A stretch of 64,000 nucleotides of DNA. Origin: Capra hircus (Eukaryota > Chordata > Mammalia > Artiodactyla > Bovidae). The position numbers were made by a program, and so were the translations under genes. Each line of letters starts with the position of its first letter. The first letter of the stretch is position 1. The stretch spans positions 33,784,575-33,848,574 of the forward strand of contig NC_030819.1 in NCBI RefSeq assembly GCF_001704415.2. The letters run 5' to 3'. Shown in pieces: positions 10,001-25,000 of the stretch. The notes beneath the pieces are model-generated. The model did not search any database. It was not told where the DNA came from and saw only the letters and a program-made list of their open reading frames with translations.

Positions 10001-13000
10001 CATACAGTATACAGAATACATATCCATACAGTAATGCTTCACTCTTACATTTTTTCTTCTGCTTACCTTTTTAAAGAAGATCATACCCCATCAAAGTGTT
10101 TTCATGCTAAGAATTACTCTTTAGAATGTAAAAAGCGCCACAAATTGTAAGAAAAAAATGGAGTAGAGAATAACGTAATTCTGATAGTGATAACAAAAAA
10201 TGACTTTACCCGAGGACAGAATTTTTATCCCAATACAGTATGCTTTAATATGTTGAAGGGTTTTGTGTATTCATTGGTGAATTTCTCATTTCAAAGTGTA
10301 TTTGTGAATTGTTAAATCCCGTCTTTAAGCCCACAGTAAGTCCCTTATTCATGTGACTGTATTCTAGTTGCCATTTTCCAAGTCAGCATAACATTTCATT
10401 TCTCTTTAATGTTCATCCTTACTATTGTGCTTATGGTAGATCTTTAGTTGCATTTTCTTATGTTTCCTCCTTTGCACCTTTTACTGTCTCTTGCTGCATT
10501 TTAGTATCTGAGCTGTTTACATCTCACATTTCAGAGTCAGACTTTATGCTTTATCTTTTTTGTTCTCCTCTTTGGGTTCTTTTTTAGCCACGTGATCTCT
10601 CTCTCTCTCCCCCTTTTCCTCTCTTTTTTGTTTATTTGTGTTTGTGTTTGTCTGTGCTGTGTGGTTTATGGGATATTAGGTCCCAGGTTCAGGGATTGAA
10701 CCCAGGCCCATGGCAGTGAAAGCACTGATTCTTAACCACCGAACCACCAGGAATTCCATCTCTCTCTTTCATTACTTCTCTTCTTTTTTTTGCCTGTATA
10801 ATCTGCTTCTTGAGGACAAAAATCCTGAAGCCTCTTAATATACTCAGATTCATATCAGATATATCTGTAATATAGAAAACATATTCTAGGAAACTCCAAT
10901 AAATACTATTTAGGAAAAGTGATTTGCATACCTATTGATGTTAGATTTATTGATACCACATTATCATATTAGTTGAAAACAAAATTAATTCAGCATGTTT
11001 CATTTTCAGCCTGTTAGTTCATGAAGTTTTCAGGACATTTTAGACTTATCAGAAACTCCTGAAGTATCCTAATAGAGTAATAATCAATTATTTGGAACAT
11101 CAAAGTTGGTTTACAGATAATATTTTTGAGATCCAAAATGCTTTTTTAAAACAGCAAGTGTTACTGATATTTTTTTAACTTATAAAAATGATTACTCCAA
11201 AGAAATTGTGCTTAGTAAAAAGAGAAAATTGCATAGGAAATAAAAGAATAACAAATTTTATGAAGAAGCACAGTTTATAAAAGAAAGCAGAATGGTTATC
11301 ATTTTTTATCTCAGTACTCATAAAGTATGAAATTATTAGTGATTTATTTCAAGGTTGGTGGTATATAGGCAGATGTACTTCTACTGTTAATTTACTGAGG
11401 GAAAATACAGTTGTTTAAAGAAATATTAAATCAATATATATGAAAATAGTAGCTATAATTTAAAATCAAATTCTTAAAATTTGGAAGCATTTACTTTTTT
11501 TTTCCTTTGTTACATTTAAGTTTAAAGCTTTTAATGGTGGCAGTGTATATGAGCGGAACAATTTTACTATTTATTTTTAAACTTCTGTGTTTTAAAAAAG
11601 TCAGATGGGTTTTTAATATTTCCAGAGCATGATGTCAATCCAAATACTGATTTCTTGTAACTCCAACGAAGGATTGTGGTTATTTAGTGAAACATGTCTG
11701 CTACCTGCACTTTGTGTAGACAGTGAGAGTCTCAAAACTACTAACTCCACAGAATGACACTGATAAGAACAATCCACGGTCCTGGGATGTCTCTCAATTC
11801 CTTAAGTAATATTGTCAGTTTCATTTATGCGTTTCTTTCTATTTCTGTGAAGATCCTCTTGTTGAATTACCTGTTCTTGCCAGCCACAGTAGTATCTGAA
11901 AAGAACAGAAGAAACTTTGGGTGACCCTCAAAATGATGAAGAGCTAAAATGGTCTTTAAATCGAAGAGCTAAAATGGTCTTTAAATCGTTGGTAACTTTG
12001 TGGTTGCCTAGGTTCCAAGTGTTTTTTGCCAGTGCATAGCAAATAACAATGTAATATTTTGTTATAATTGTTGGAAGGTACTTCTGAGTATTGTTTATGA
12101 GGCAGTTTGTGCTTTCAGTGTTTTAACATGCCTTAGGAAGTTTGTTCTTTGCATCTCTATAGTAAAGCAGATAAAAGATACCCCATTTTATCATTGAAGA
12201 AACTGAGTTGGAAAGTTTAATAGATTGCTTGGCCCTCATAGTTCATGTTGGTGACAGAACCACCTAATAGTACTCTTTCTGCAAAGTAAATAAACATCTT
12301 TAGTTTTAGGTATAAAATTTGCTCTATTATCTGTTAATTTGTAAGATATCTGTCAGGGGAGTACTTTTTCTTTGCAGAACAGTATAGCTAAAGTTGAGTT
12401 TAGTGCTTTAAAATATGTGAAGATTACTGGAAAGTAATTCCAGCAAGAACGTGGATACATTTTACTAGCCTTTCCTAGATGTTACTGATGGTGGCACATG
12501 TTTTTATTTTGTTTTGATATTTGTGATTATTTATTCCCCCAAACAAAGCCTCTCTTTTGCACTGTGTTCAGGATCCCTGTTGAGATGCATTCTTCATAAT
12601 TATTTGGCACTGTTAAATAGTCTTTAAAAGGAAAGCCCGAGAAGGACAAGTAGTAACATAAAACTTACAGAATTGCCAGTTTAAAGTTGTTAATTGCTTC
12701 TTTTGATGTGTCACGGACAGTTATATAGTAATGGCATTTGGTTTTTATAATACCTCATTTAGGTGGAAGTGAAAGCCGTTCCTGTTTCTCAGAAAAAAAC
12801 GTCTTTACAACAAGAGCAAGTAAAGAAACCTCAGAGGATTCCTGGTAGTCCTGCAGTACCGCCTGCATCTTCTAATACTGACATGACCTTTGGCGGACTA
12901 GCATCCCCAAAGCTGGATGTTTCGTATGAACCCATGATAGTGAAGGAGGCTCGATATATTGCCATAACAATGATGAAGGTAATTCATTTTACCTCCCAGG

Positions 13001-16000
13001 AAAGTTTTATTTTTTACCATTCATTTATGTAGCAAACATTTCAGTTCCTGTGAAAATGCTTGTGTATTTTCAAATTACCATTATTCCTGGAACATAGCCC
13101 TTCAGGACTCTGAGCTTATTATCGAGGCCCTCTTCAGCTTTGGGTTCTTCCAAATGTTAGGCTTATCTCTTTGGGTTTCTTCCCTCTTTGGGCTTGAGGC
13201 TTTTAGACAGATTTTTTTAAATTTTTGTCTAGTTTTTTTAGTTAATCTTTAGAGGCCAGTGTTAATCTAAATTATCAAGATGGTCATTATTTGAAATCAG
13301 AGTTAGGAATTATGCTATTTTCAGAGAGCAGGGTGAGCCATTGGAGGCTCTCATTTGGAGGAATGACATAATTTTTGGTTTTATAAAGATTATGGTGGAA
13401 TATGGAGAATGTGATTGGGTGGGTAATCAAGAGGCTTGGTTTGGTTTAAGTCTGTTTAGGAGACTGCTGACTTAATCTGGTGAGATATGCTCATCCCTTG
13501 GACTAGTGAGTTGTCAGTCAGTATAGATTCAGGAGATTTTTAGGATAAGTAAGACTTGGTGGCTAATGGGGATGCTGAAAAGAGAAAGAGGAAGGAAATA
13601 AAACCCGAAGTTCACAATTTGAGCTTGAGTAGTAAGAGTGATAATATTGGAGAAGGGGCAGTTTTTGGTTGAGGAGGGTAATAGATTCAGCGTTGGATGT
13701 GGTTTTAGATACCTCTGAAATATCCATCTGAAGAAGATGAAAAGAAGCTGAAACTACAAACCTGACGTGATGACAGTCTTACCTCATAAAAAGAATTGGA
13801 GAATCATCAGTACTTGGATTACTCATAAATTATGAAAGTAGGAGATGTCTATCTAAAATGGTGAAAAGAGAGAAGTTCCAAGACAGGGTCCTGAGGAACA
13901 TCAGTAATGATGATGCTCAAACTTCTGTCCACATCAGAATCACCAGGAGCACTTACTTAAAAAGGAGATTTTCCTATCATCGGAAGATGTAGATTCAGTA
14001 GGTCTAAAAAGAAGTTCCAAAATGTATATATATAAAACAAATATGCAGAATGATTCATATTCAAACGCTACGCTTTGAGAAATGTTGATTTACTAGGTTA
14101 AAAAAAAATGGAGAAGGGAAACAAAAATGTTGGCAAGAATACCAGCCAGAGGGCTAGTTTAAACTAGGACATCGATTTTTACCTTTGGCCCTTTTACCAC
14201 TGCGGTGCATATGGTGACTCATTTAATTCCCATAACAACCCTATACATCACTGGTTTTTATTCCCATTTTACATATGTGGAAACCGAAGCATAGAGAGGT
14301 TGAGTAAGTTGTCAAAGGGCGCCTAAATGCCAGGTAGTCGGTTCCAGATTTTATCTCCTAACTACTTCCCCAGCTGCCTTATGCCATGGCTTGTAAGTCA
14401 CAGAAAGCATATTAAGGAGGATTAATGATGTTTTGCTGCAGAAATGAAGTTCTGAAACGGATCTAGCAGCGATCTTGACAGGAGCAGCTTTAGAGACATA
14501 GTTGGTTAATTAAATTACAGTGAAGAGAAGGTGAAAATAGTATCAATCTAGGGGAGTGAGATGGGAAGGGAGATCGGAGGGATGTTCAAGAGGGAGGGGA
14601 CATATGTATACCTATTGCTGATTCATGTTGGGATTTACCAGAAAACAACAGAATTCTGTAAAGCAATTATCCTTCAATTAAAAATAAATAAAAATTTTAA
14701 AAAGAGGTGAGAATAGCTAAAGACAAAATGAGTGTACAGTAGTCTTTCAAGATGTTTGGTTATAAAAAGAGACAGAGGAAATAGAATTGAGATAAGGCTT
14801 TAGAGTCTTGAGATTGAATATAGAAAGACATCTTTTAGTACTGATGAGGAGACGTTTGAGAAGGGACAATGAAGATACTCTGAGAGATAAAAATAGTTCT
14901 GTAGCTTAGGTGGAGGGATTGGCTGTAAATAAGAACTATTACCTCTTACATTGTACCAGGAGAGGGAAAATAAAATAATCAATTGCTAATAAGTTTATAG
15001 GTTGTGTGGCCATGGAACTATTTATGATAGCAATTATATGTCTTAGATTGGAGATGGGAGTGATGAATCTTAGGATCAAGATTTTGAAACAAAGGGAAAA
15101 AAAATGAAATAGTCATTGTACAGAATGAGGAGAAAGTGATCAGAAAAGATTTATCAGCCCTCCTTGGAGAATCAGTTGAAACTGAAGATCCTGTATTAGC
15201 AATGCAGTATGAGTCTTATGAACATGAAAAAAAAAATGATCATAATCGTTTAGATTGAGTCGGCATGGATGTTGTCCCAGATAATTCAACAAGCAAACAG
15301 TGACTGAGAAGGAAGTTGAGCATCTGGTGGTTAAAGAAAGGTCAGTGGAATCCAGCTCATTTGGAAGGAAAATAAAAGTAGATTCAGAGAGAGAACTCTG
15401 GGGAGGTGAGAACGACCAGAAGCCTTAAGAGTAGAAGTGGTTAGGAGTTGCAGAGGCAGAAAACTGAGCAAGTAGTGTCACAGGTCTGTGACTGTCAGTG
15501 CAACTGACTAAAAGTGGAAGTTGAGATGATTGAGGTTGAAGAAATAAAGGGACTGAAAATCTAATAGTTTTGACTATTAAAGAATTTGAAGCTAAACATT
15601 CTCATTCAACTTTTCTTTAAAGAATTTAACTTCTTGTCTCCTTACCCCTCTAGGCATTCTTTTAATTTCCTGGTAGCCTACTTGTTTGTATAATTTCTTT
15701 TGAAAATCTAGTTACCAGGACTGAATTCAGTACTTTAGGAATGTTCTGAGAGGCCCAGGATAGGGAAGTTACAGAATACCATTCCCGAACTGTCTCTTTG
15801 AGATATTAATTCTTGTTTCAGGAAAGGGGATTTTCTTATATCAAACATTTGCAGATAACTCTGTATATTCCCTTTTGTACATGAACAAGAGTTTCTCTAA
15901 GATACATATCTAGAAGTAGAATTGCTGGATTGTAGAACATACTTGTCTTCACCTCTATTAAATATTGCAGAAATTTATAGGCCCATAAGCTGTGTGTCAA

Positions 16001-19000
16001 AATGTAAGATGCTTCATGTTCTCACCAACATTTGGTTCTCACCAACACAATTTGATGACTGTGATATGATTATCTTGTTTTCATTTTCATTTCCTTGATT
16101 CCTGGTTCAGTTGAGTAACTTTTTAAGTGTTTATTGGCCTTTCAGATTTCCTCTTCAGTGACTTGACTTACTTACCTTTCTCTTGTGTTGTTTCTCTCTT
16201 TTGTATTAATTTGTTCTCTATGTATTATGGCTTTGTATCCAATTTTGGTTAAATGAATCACAAATCTCTTTCAGGTGAAGGCTGATCTTTGCCATTTCTT
16301 TATGGTGTCCTTGTTTTGGAGAAATTTAAAATTTTAATGTGCTCAAGACATATTATCCTTTTTTTCTTCTGAATTTGTTGATGTTTTGTTTGTCACATGT
16401 AGGTCTTTTAACACACCTAGAATTTGTTCTTGTAGATGGTGTGATGTAGGTAATTGAGTCTTTTTCTTTTTCTCCTGTATGGATAACCAATTGTCTCAGT
16501 ACCATTTATTGAGTGTTCTGTCACTGCATTAGTTAAGAATGTATCTAATGATTTTGTGATTCTTGATGCTCTCTTTCTTAAAGGTTTATGAAAATTACTC
16601 ATTTGAAGAACTGCGTTTTGCATCACCAACTCCTAAGAGGTGAGGATCATCTCCTCGAAGCTTAGCCAAGACATGTCAGCCGCTTACGACTAAAATCACC
16701 ATGCGTTCCAACTTTCTTGTCTATTAAGGAAATATTTTGTAGCATTTTAAAATTCCCAGTAGAGATTTACTACAGGTTTTATAATGTGTAGATTTGCAGG
16801 AAGCATGTATTTATATTGAACTGTAAATACTGCCAATATGTTATATAATACTGAGGTAATATAGAAATAACTAGTATCTAAAAGTATATAAATTGGCTTG
16901 TTTTTTCTGTTTTTATTTCCTTCTCTCCATCACCTAATGGAGTGGCAGAGTGATTTTAATACATGTTGCACTTGTTATGAAACTTAGTTATGAGAACTCT
17001 GTTTTTGAGCTCTGAGTAATTCTGTTAACTCCAAATTGAAGCATGTTTTTTGGCCGACTGCTTTATTTGCTCATTAGGGGATATTCCCAGGGCAACAGGA
17101 AATACCAGTTTGAAATTCAGAAGAAGAGAAATAAATTTTTGATCATCTTTATAGGTATGGTATTTAAAGTTGATGAATGGTGAATGATCAACTGCAGAGA
17201 TGACACTGAAAGAAAATAGGAGACCTAGACCTAAATCCTGGGGCAATCCAAGGTAGTCAGGAAAGAGAAAGCCAACAATACACTTAGAAAGAGTGGCCAG
17301 TGAGATGCAAGAAAAATCAGAAGAAGCAAAAAGGTTTTTCAAAAAAAGTAGGAGTTGTAAGTTATCAAATGCCACTGAGAGATTGCTGAAGATAGAGAAA
17401 CAGCCCCTGAATTTGGGGACATGGTGGACATTGGTGACTGTGACATAATCAGTTGCAAGAAAGTATTGGGAGCAAAAGCATAGTTAGGATAAGCGTTGGA
17501 AGAGAATGGGAAATGAGGACATGGAGAGTGGTCGTTGACAATTGTTCAGGTAAGTTTTACTGTAAATGGGGAAAGAGCTATGAGACTGTATTATAGGGAA
17601 AGGTATGGTATCAAGGGGGAGGTGTTTAAGATGGGACATGTTGAAGTTTTTATAGAAATGACCCAGTAAAGTGGGAGAAGTTAATGATGAACAAAAGAGA
17701 GCAAGAGAATTATATCACTGAAGTGTTGAATGAATGAGATCCGTAGCACAAATGGAGGGGCTGGCACTGGACAGGACCCAGGCCATTCCTTCCATTGTAA
17801 CAGGAGGTAGAGGAAAGTAGATTGAATCTAACTGCAACCTTAAGGTTGTATCTGATTGCTTATGTTTTTCAGTGGAAGAAACTGATGAGGTCGCATCAGC
17901 TGAGAGTTAGCAAGAGGGGTCCTGGAGGTTTGCAGTGAGGAAGAAAGAGTAAATTTAATCATGGAGAGTAGGAAAACATACTGTGACAGGGCAGTAAGGT
18001 TGCTGTTCATTGTGATCATATAATCAGAAATTTAATGTTTGCTGATACATGTTCATGATGATGTCAGCTGTTTAACCGAAGTAAATATTGCAGTATCGAT
18101 CTTATTTCCTTTCAGACCCAGTGAGAATATGCTGATTCGTGTCAATAATGATGGCACTTACTGTGCCAACTGGACTCCAGGGGCTATTGGGCTCTACACT
18201 ATTCATGTTACCATCGATGGCATTGAAATAGGTATTTTTCTAAAGTTGTGAGTTACTTAGTGTAAAGAACTAGAATCAAAATCCTCTTTCTGTTCTAGCT
18301 TGCCCTTGTCCATGTATCACAGACATGGACAGACTTTCTAACTTGTAGGGAGCATCATGTCTTCCTTTATAATGAGTACTTGTGCATTTATAAGGTCCTA
18401 ACATTTTGTAATAATTTATGAGTCATTGTAGCCCTCATGACTCCTTTCCTGCATTCCCTAATGTGCCTAGTCAGGTTCCATCTCCTCCGTGCTGCCCTGT
18501 AACCCCATGCATGCCTCGTCTCCCCGTCATGGTACGTCTTCCTCTCCTGGCTGTGAGCAGGCCTCTTTCATCTTTGGATGTCCCAGTGTGGTTCAGTGCC
18601 TGGCACACAATGAGTGCTCAGTAAATACTTGTTGAAAGAATGAGTTTCTTTACCTTCCACTAACTTTGAAAAATATGTTACCTTTCCTTTGGGGATTAAT
18701 CTTTCTCTACTCTTTATTTTTAAATTATCCAAATACTTGGACAGCAGTTGGACAAGAAAGCTCTAAAAAGTTTATCAATATGGATTCTTTAGAACACTTA
18801 TCTTTTTTAATGCTCCTCAAGCAAATGGGTTCCTCTGATCAGGTAGATTTAGAACAAACCATATATTGTAGTCTCGTCTCAGATATTCATGCAATTCATA
18901 TGATCATATTTGGACTTTTAAGACATTCTGTAATTAAAAATCCTCTCAATTCGTTTAATACTTATCATGAAACCCTTTCATGTAGAGAAGAGAGAAGGAG

Positions 19001-22000
19001 GGGGTAGAGATAAAAGTAACACTGTTCCAACGTTCCACCAAAATACCCTTTGGGAAACTTTAGTTTGTTTTTACATGAAGATAAAGAGGTGCTTTACCTT
19101 GATGTAACTGTAAGATATATAGAATATGCATTAAATGTAGTGTAACTGTAGGATTGGGGCTTCCCAGGTGACAAAGTGGTAAAGAATCCACCTGCCACTG
19201 CAGGAGACATGGGTTTGATCCCTGGGTCGGGAAGATCCCCTGGAGAAGGAAGTGGCAACCCACTTCAGTATCTTGCCTGAGAAATCCCATGGACAGAGAC
19301 ACCTGGCATTCTACAGTCCATGGGGTCGCAAAAGAGTCAGACCCAACTTAGCAGCTAAAGAACAACTATAGGATTAGATATATCAGATTGATCTGTACCA
19401 TCCGAGAAACCTTTAGCGGAAGCCTTTTGCTGTACTCTTTTATTTCAGAGTATCCTTAAAGCCTTTAGTTCAGCAAACTTCTGTTGGTTCTAAGTGAAAC
19501 ATTGTTCTAGATAAGGCAGTTCCTGTCAAGTGAACAGCTTACTGATGGGTTGCAAGATAAAGAGGGCAAACAAAATCACAGGAAGTAAAATAAAATACAA
19601 GTAGTGTCATGCAAGGGATACAAATTACAGAAGTTCAAAACTGGAGACAGTCAAGAAAGGTTTTATCTTTGCTAATAGTGGGTAAAGAAAACTAACATAA
19701 ATAAGAAAAATCCACTTATATTCATAACATATTTTCTGGAATGACATTGAAGAAAAAGATTCATAGTCGCTTAGAACCGTTCATTTTCTTCCCTAACTTC
19801 TTAAATCAACTTTGCCCAGAGGTGACTAAACTGATAGTAGGCTAGGACCTTGCTTGACTGTAGGCAAGGACAAGTTTCATTAGAATAATGATGATGATGA
19901 TAGCTAACATTTGTTGAGTGTTTAATATATATCAGAAATTTTTATACAATCTTATATATTCTATATGTATTTTTAAAAGCATTTTATTCTCACAACAGCT
20001 CAGTGAACTAGGCGCTGTTCTTAAAGAGTCAAACAGTTAATGACAGAATTAGGAACAATCAAGTCCAACATGAGAGTCCCAGCTTGTAAACACCAAGCTG
20101 TGCTGCCTGTTACTCATGAGAAGATTGTTATAGATGACAAGTAGTGCTCTGATCAGATATTATGAGATAATGTTCAATCACACAAGGGTTTCTTTTTTTG
20201 TTATTTAAAAATTTTCAGTATTATTTAATATAGTCTGTAGCCCCTCCTCTTTTCCTGAATCCCTGAGACTCCCCTTTGGAATCTCACAGTCATTTTTCCA
20301 AGTACTTGTCTATTTTTTAGCTGTTAAATATTAATTACCTTGAAGGACAGAATTCAGATATTTCTTTTAATTGTCTAAAACAGCCTGTGAACGTATATGA
20401 AGTTAGGTTTAAGGGTCTTCCCTCCCTTATATTCTCAAATGTTACAGTTCCCTTCCTTTTCTTACAGATGCTGGCCTAGAAGTCAAAGTAAAAGACCCAC
20501 CAAAAGGAATGATACCACCAGGAACTCAGCTGGTCAAACCAAAGACTGAGCCTCAACCAAATAAGGTTAGGGGAGAATGAAATTAGAACATGAATCAGTC
20601 TGAAATTTATTAATTTTCTTCATTGATGCTTCAAGGTGGTCATCCAACATCTAATACTTATTTCAGTATTTGAATTCTAAGTATTCCTAAATAAACTTGA
20701 AGACTAGTTCATGGTAATTCAAGGATAAAACTTGGTATAATGCTATAGTAATTTATAGACTCTGTATACTTCCTGTTATTGAAAGTTTACAATTAACAAA
20801 ACATCTGTTGACATTAAAGTGTGTACAGTTGTCAAGATTAAAGTATCCTGTGCTGTTAAATTCATTTCCTAACATTTAAAGAGTAAGTGCTATAGGAATT
20901 TTAGTAAACTACTTACTTATTAAAAAAAAGAAACATGGGTAATAGAATTTATATCATACCTTCCTAATCATATGTCTTCAAAGTTTAGAAAAGAACTTAT
21001 CAATATATAAATAATTTTCTATTTTTTTCCATGATTTACAGTTTTATACTTAAAAATGTTCTCTTATTGTTACAAATAAGCCATTGTCATTTGCACAGGA
21101 AGACCAGCTACAAATAATTTTGGAAGCTTTCTCAGAATTATACTTTCAAGTCTATTTATATCTTACCACTTCTAAGGTCTCTCTACCATGATCTCCCTGT
21201 TTCATCTGTCTGTCTTTGCCTTTCTCAGGTTCGAAAATTTGTGGCCAAGGACAGTGCAGGGCTCCGAATCCGTAGCCACCCTTCCCTTCAGAGTGAGCAG
21301 ATAGGCATAGTGAAGGTCAATGGAACCATCACTTTCATTGATGAGGTAATTTGTAAAGAAACACTTCATAATAAATTTTGGATGAAAAATTTTTGTACTG
21401 TTTGCATGATATAAGGTTACTAAATTTTTTGTTAGAATATGTTTTAAGCAGTTTGGGTAGTGTTTGGAAAATTGTTTCACAGAATTTCAAAATTTTGTTC
21501 ATTGAGTTTCAAACATTGCATTTATTTTTCTCTATCAATGAATAACTAAAATTATATTTTTAACATAAAAATTAACATGCTAGTCAGAACCAGTATGAGA
21601 ATTCAGTGAAAATGAGTAGTTTTTCTTAAATTTTTAAAATGTTGTTTGTTTTTGTATGTGTTTATTGTATCACTTAACTTTGGACAGGACATTTTTCTAA
21701 TAATGTAACTTATTAGAATAATCAGTAACTTCTGATTATTAAAATCTAAATTGAGGGGAAGAAAGGCTTGTGTCCTTTTGGGAAACCTCTGGTTTTATTA
21801 TTGAAGTGTTTATCTCAAACTGTGACTTCTTTGTGCTTTTACTTCTAAGTGACAATATGTTTTATGATCTCACCATGTGAATTATCATATTGCTTGGCTT
21901 CCTGGTTTCTTTCCTTAAAGGTTCTCTCATACTTAACTTATGCAAAAACTAGATTCTTAATGTCCATGTCCACCATTATTTGCCTGCTTTGAGCCTTTCA

Positions 22001-25000
22001 GAACTTTGCTGCCTTCCTCGGAGTGACGGGCGGGCATGGCTTGTTTCTGGTGCTTGTATCCCATAGATCCACAATGATGATGGTGTGTGGCTGAGGCTCA
22101 ATGATGAGACGATAAAGAAGTATGTTCCTAACATGAACGGTTATACCGAAGCCTGGTGCCTCTCTTTTAATCAGCATCTTGGGAAAAGTCTTCTGGTCCC
22201 TGTTGACGTAAGTAAAAGGTGGTTTTAAAGAGGATTATAGGTGTACCCTGTCCTCATTACAGGGCTTTCTTTAATTAAGGCTTCTCAGTTCTGAGGTAAA
22301 CCACAACTAAATAACTTCAAGTGCTTGAATTCTGAGAGCTTCTGTTTAATAAAGGTGAAATTTGGCAAGGCTAAGGCCTTTAACACTTATATAGTCCATC
22401 ACAGGAGGAAGCAGTAAATTAAACTAGGCCTGCTGATTTCTTTCCAGGGAGACAGGGAATGAGAGTGGCTAATGAGAGTAGTTAACATTTTTTTTCCTTT
22501 CTCATTCACACTACTGTTTGGAATGAACTCCACACTAAAATTTAAGAATTCAGTATTACTATTCATTTCAGAAACACATATAATGTTTTTTTTTTTTTTT
22601 TGGTGGCGTTTTGTAATTTTGTGTGTTGTCTAAGTTTGAATCTTTTCTTTCTTGGTGTATGATACTACCTCGTTAAAACAAGGTGGATTTTTAGACTTGC
22701 AGTGCTGTAGCGCTCTAGTTGAAGCTCAGTCTCAGAGTCTGCGAGAATTCTATTAGCCTCTTTGACAGATGCAGTGGAGTACATAGAGCCAGTGTTCATA
22801 AGTTTACTGTGTCACTAAATCTGATAGGAACCCATGGCTCTCTTTATAATTTTTTCCTTTTCATCTCAACCAAATATTTGACTTTACTGGAGATAGAAAG
22901 CAAAAGGAAGTAGCTCTTAGTATTTTCTAGTTTGACTTTATGTAGAAGAATGAATGACATTAATGACATGACACTGCTAATATAAATTTTTATTTTAAAA
23001 ATAACCTTAGTATTTTAAACAGTTGAATTTCTTTAAAAAGAATCGGTGCATAAAGCTCACTCTATCAAATCAGTCACTGTGTTGTTTGTTTTTCTCCTTG
23101 ATAGTCCAGAGTAATGTTCTCCAAAAGGGTGGCTATACAAAATGATGCTTTTGAGAAGAACATAATAGAACTTCTGTTTGGATTTATTAATCACATTCTT
23201 TTTTCTGTTCTTTTGTATTTGTTTTATATAGTACAGTGGGGAAAGAAGCTGTCTATATATTTTTAACTAATAGATAAAGAAAGTCAAGAGAGTTTTGGTC
23301 TACTGCTTTTTTTTTTTTAATCTAGGGCTAGAAACTTGCCCTTAAATGGTTTTAATCCATCTCTCATTATAGTAACCAGATATTCTTCAGGATAATGAAG
23401 ATGATATTTTAAAGCAGTAATTACAGTAGCCATTGTGTTTATTTTGTTAGCAGTTTATATTTTAAATTTTGACCAATATAGGGTTTTGTGTATTTTAAGG
23501 CCCTAATAAGGCATTATGTTAGATTATATTATCTTTATGACTTCGAAATTATCTCTGCTTCAAAAATTTTTTTTCCTAATTCCTTTGAGGCTCATTTGAG
23601 GAGGCACTTTTGGAGGAGGAGGATATTCATACAGACAAAACAAGAGAATAAACAAAGGTAGCAAGGATGAGCAGGAAGTATTCTGAATCTCATGGCTTCA
23701 TTTTGGAATCCTCATGTTCTGTTACCTGATGCTTTTAAACTTTAGCCAAGAGATGGTTTTTAGCAGACAATCTTAAGGTCAGAGGGAGAGGAGGTAAATG
23801 GAGTGAGCCATACAAGTACTCAATGGCTTTTCACCGCTGTGTGAGTGAATGAAGAGGTTATCACTGACTTAATTGGAGACAGAAAGCAAAAGGAAGTAGC
23901 TTTTGGTATTTTCTAGTTTGTCTTTATGTTGAAACATGACATGAATTCTCTTTTGATGTAAGTAACTCAGAGTATCTGGTATTACTGAGAAAGCTGAGAT
24001 TTTTCTGGTTCCTTAATTTTAAGGATGATAGTGACTTGAGATCATTATAAATTAAAAGATGCCAGTAAAAAAGGTGGGCATCAAAGATACAGAAAAGGAA
24101 TCTGAAGGCTGTAAAGGAGGAGAAAATGGAATTGAAGGCACACTGGTAAATTGTTTCTGTGAATAAGGAGATGGTATGTGTGGCAGTAGGTAAGTTTTTA
24201 GGAATGAGGAAGAGAGGGAAGAGGTGAAAGAAACCATCATTTCCATAGAGAAAAGAGAAAAGCCATTAGCTGAGACTAAAACAACTGAGTTATGTTAGAG
24301 AGTTTAGAAAAGCCATAAGAATTTGTAGTAATATTTGAGAGAAATAGCAGAATCTGACAAAGAAAACTACTTGTTTAGGGACTGTTGCGCCACGAAGGAC
24401 CCAGTGAGACCGCTGGATAGATGCATTCTGGAGACACCCTTCTTCCCCCATGGCCCTGGGTCTCCAGAATTAAGAAAGCCAGGAAAGCAGACAGTGCTGG
24501 CCGGAACTTCCTGGGCTGCTGTGACAGGAAAATAGGGACAAAAGGGAATTTCAGATGCTGATGAAAGAGCGATTGAGAGCACCAGCTGTGGTTTGCAGCT
24601 TAAGTTAGAAATGTGAAAGGATTAGTGGAGGGTCCAAGGGACTCGGAGGTCTTAATAAAATGCAACAGTATAGTGAATGCACTGTACTAAAGGAGCTGGA
24701 AGGAGACAGGCAACTTGTGTGATAATGTAGCATATTTGAAATTGATTTCATACTTAGAGCATTTTATTGAATGAAATGGATTGTTAATGTGGCCACGTCC
24801 ACATATACAGGTGCTGGCAACACTATGACCTGTGAGGTTTGAAAGTGAGTTCATTTACCATCAGAGAAAGGGTCCCATTAGGTACAGTATAAAGTTATGG
24901 GACAAATGGGAATAATTAGCTGTTGGATCAGGAAGAAGCCTAGCACAGTTTTGGTATGAAAATAAGAGGACAGGTAGATGACCTAAGTAAGGATTTGCAT

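Larger units (their letters stand above)
8936..12762 (+). other. MYCBP2: MYCBP2 intron
   Basis: GT-AG intron of 3.8 kb. Holds a reversed tRNA-type SINE, a 25-bp tandem duplication, a MIR remnant and a CT-rich tract at about 10590-10625. A diverged DNA-transposon-like stretch may lie at 9890-10130 ('catgacccc' motifs); not assigned. The rest is AT-rich. Confidence 0.85.
12979..16583 (+). other. MYCBP2: MYCBP2 intron built of old LINEs
   Basis: GT-AG intron of 3.6 kb, nearly all repeat: antisense L2 (in two blocks), with MER5-like, MIR and L1 insertions between, then an antisense old L1 up to the acceptor. Confidence 0.85.
18232..20467 (+). other. MYCBP2: MYCBP2 intron
   Basis: GT-AG intron with an L2 3' end, a Bov-tA and a MIR, entered separately. 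18660-19140 and 19380-19880 show nothing recognisable. Confidence 0.85.

Noticed and set aside
17025..17375. 116-codon open frame on the minus strand.
   Set aside because: It overlaps the reversed L2 copy and intron sequence; it is a decayed transposon frame at best.
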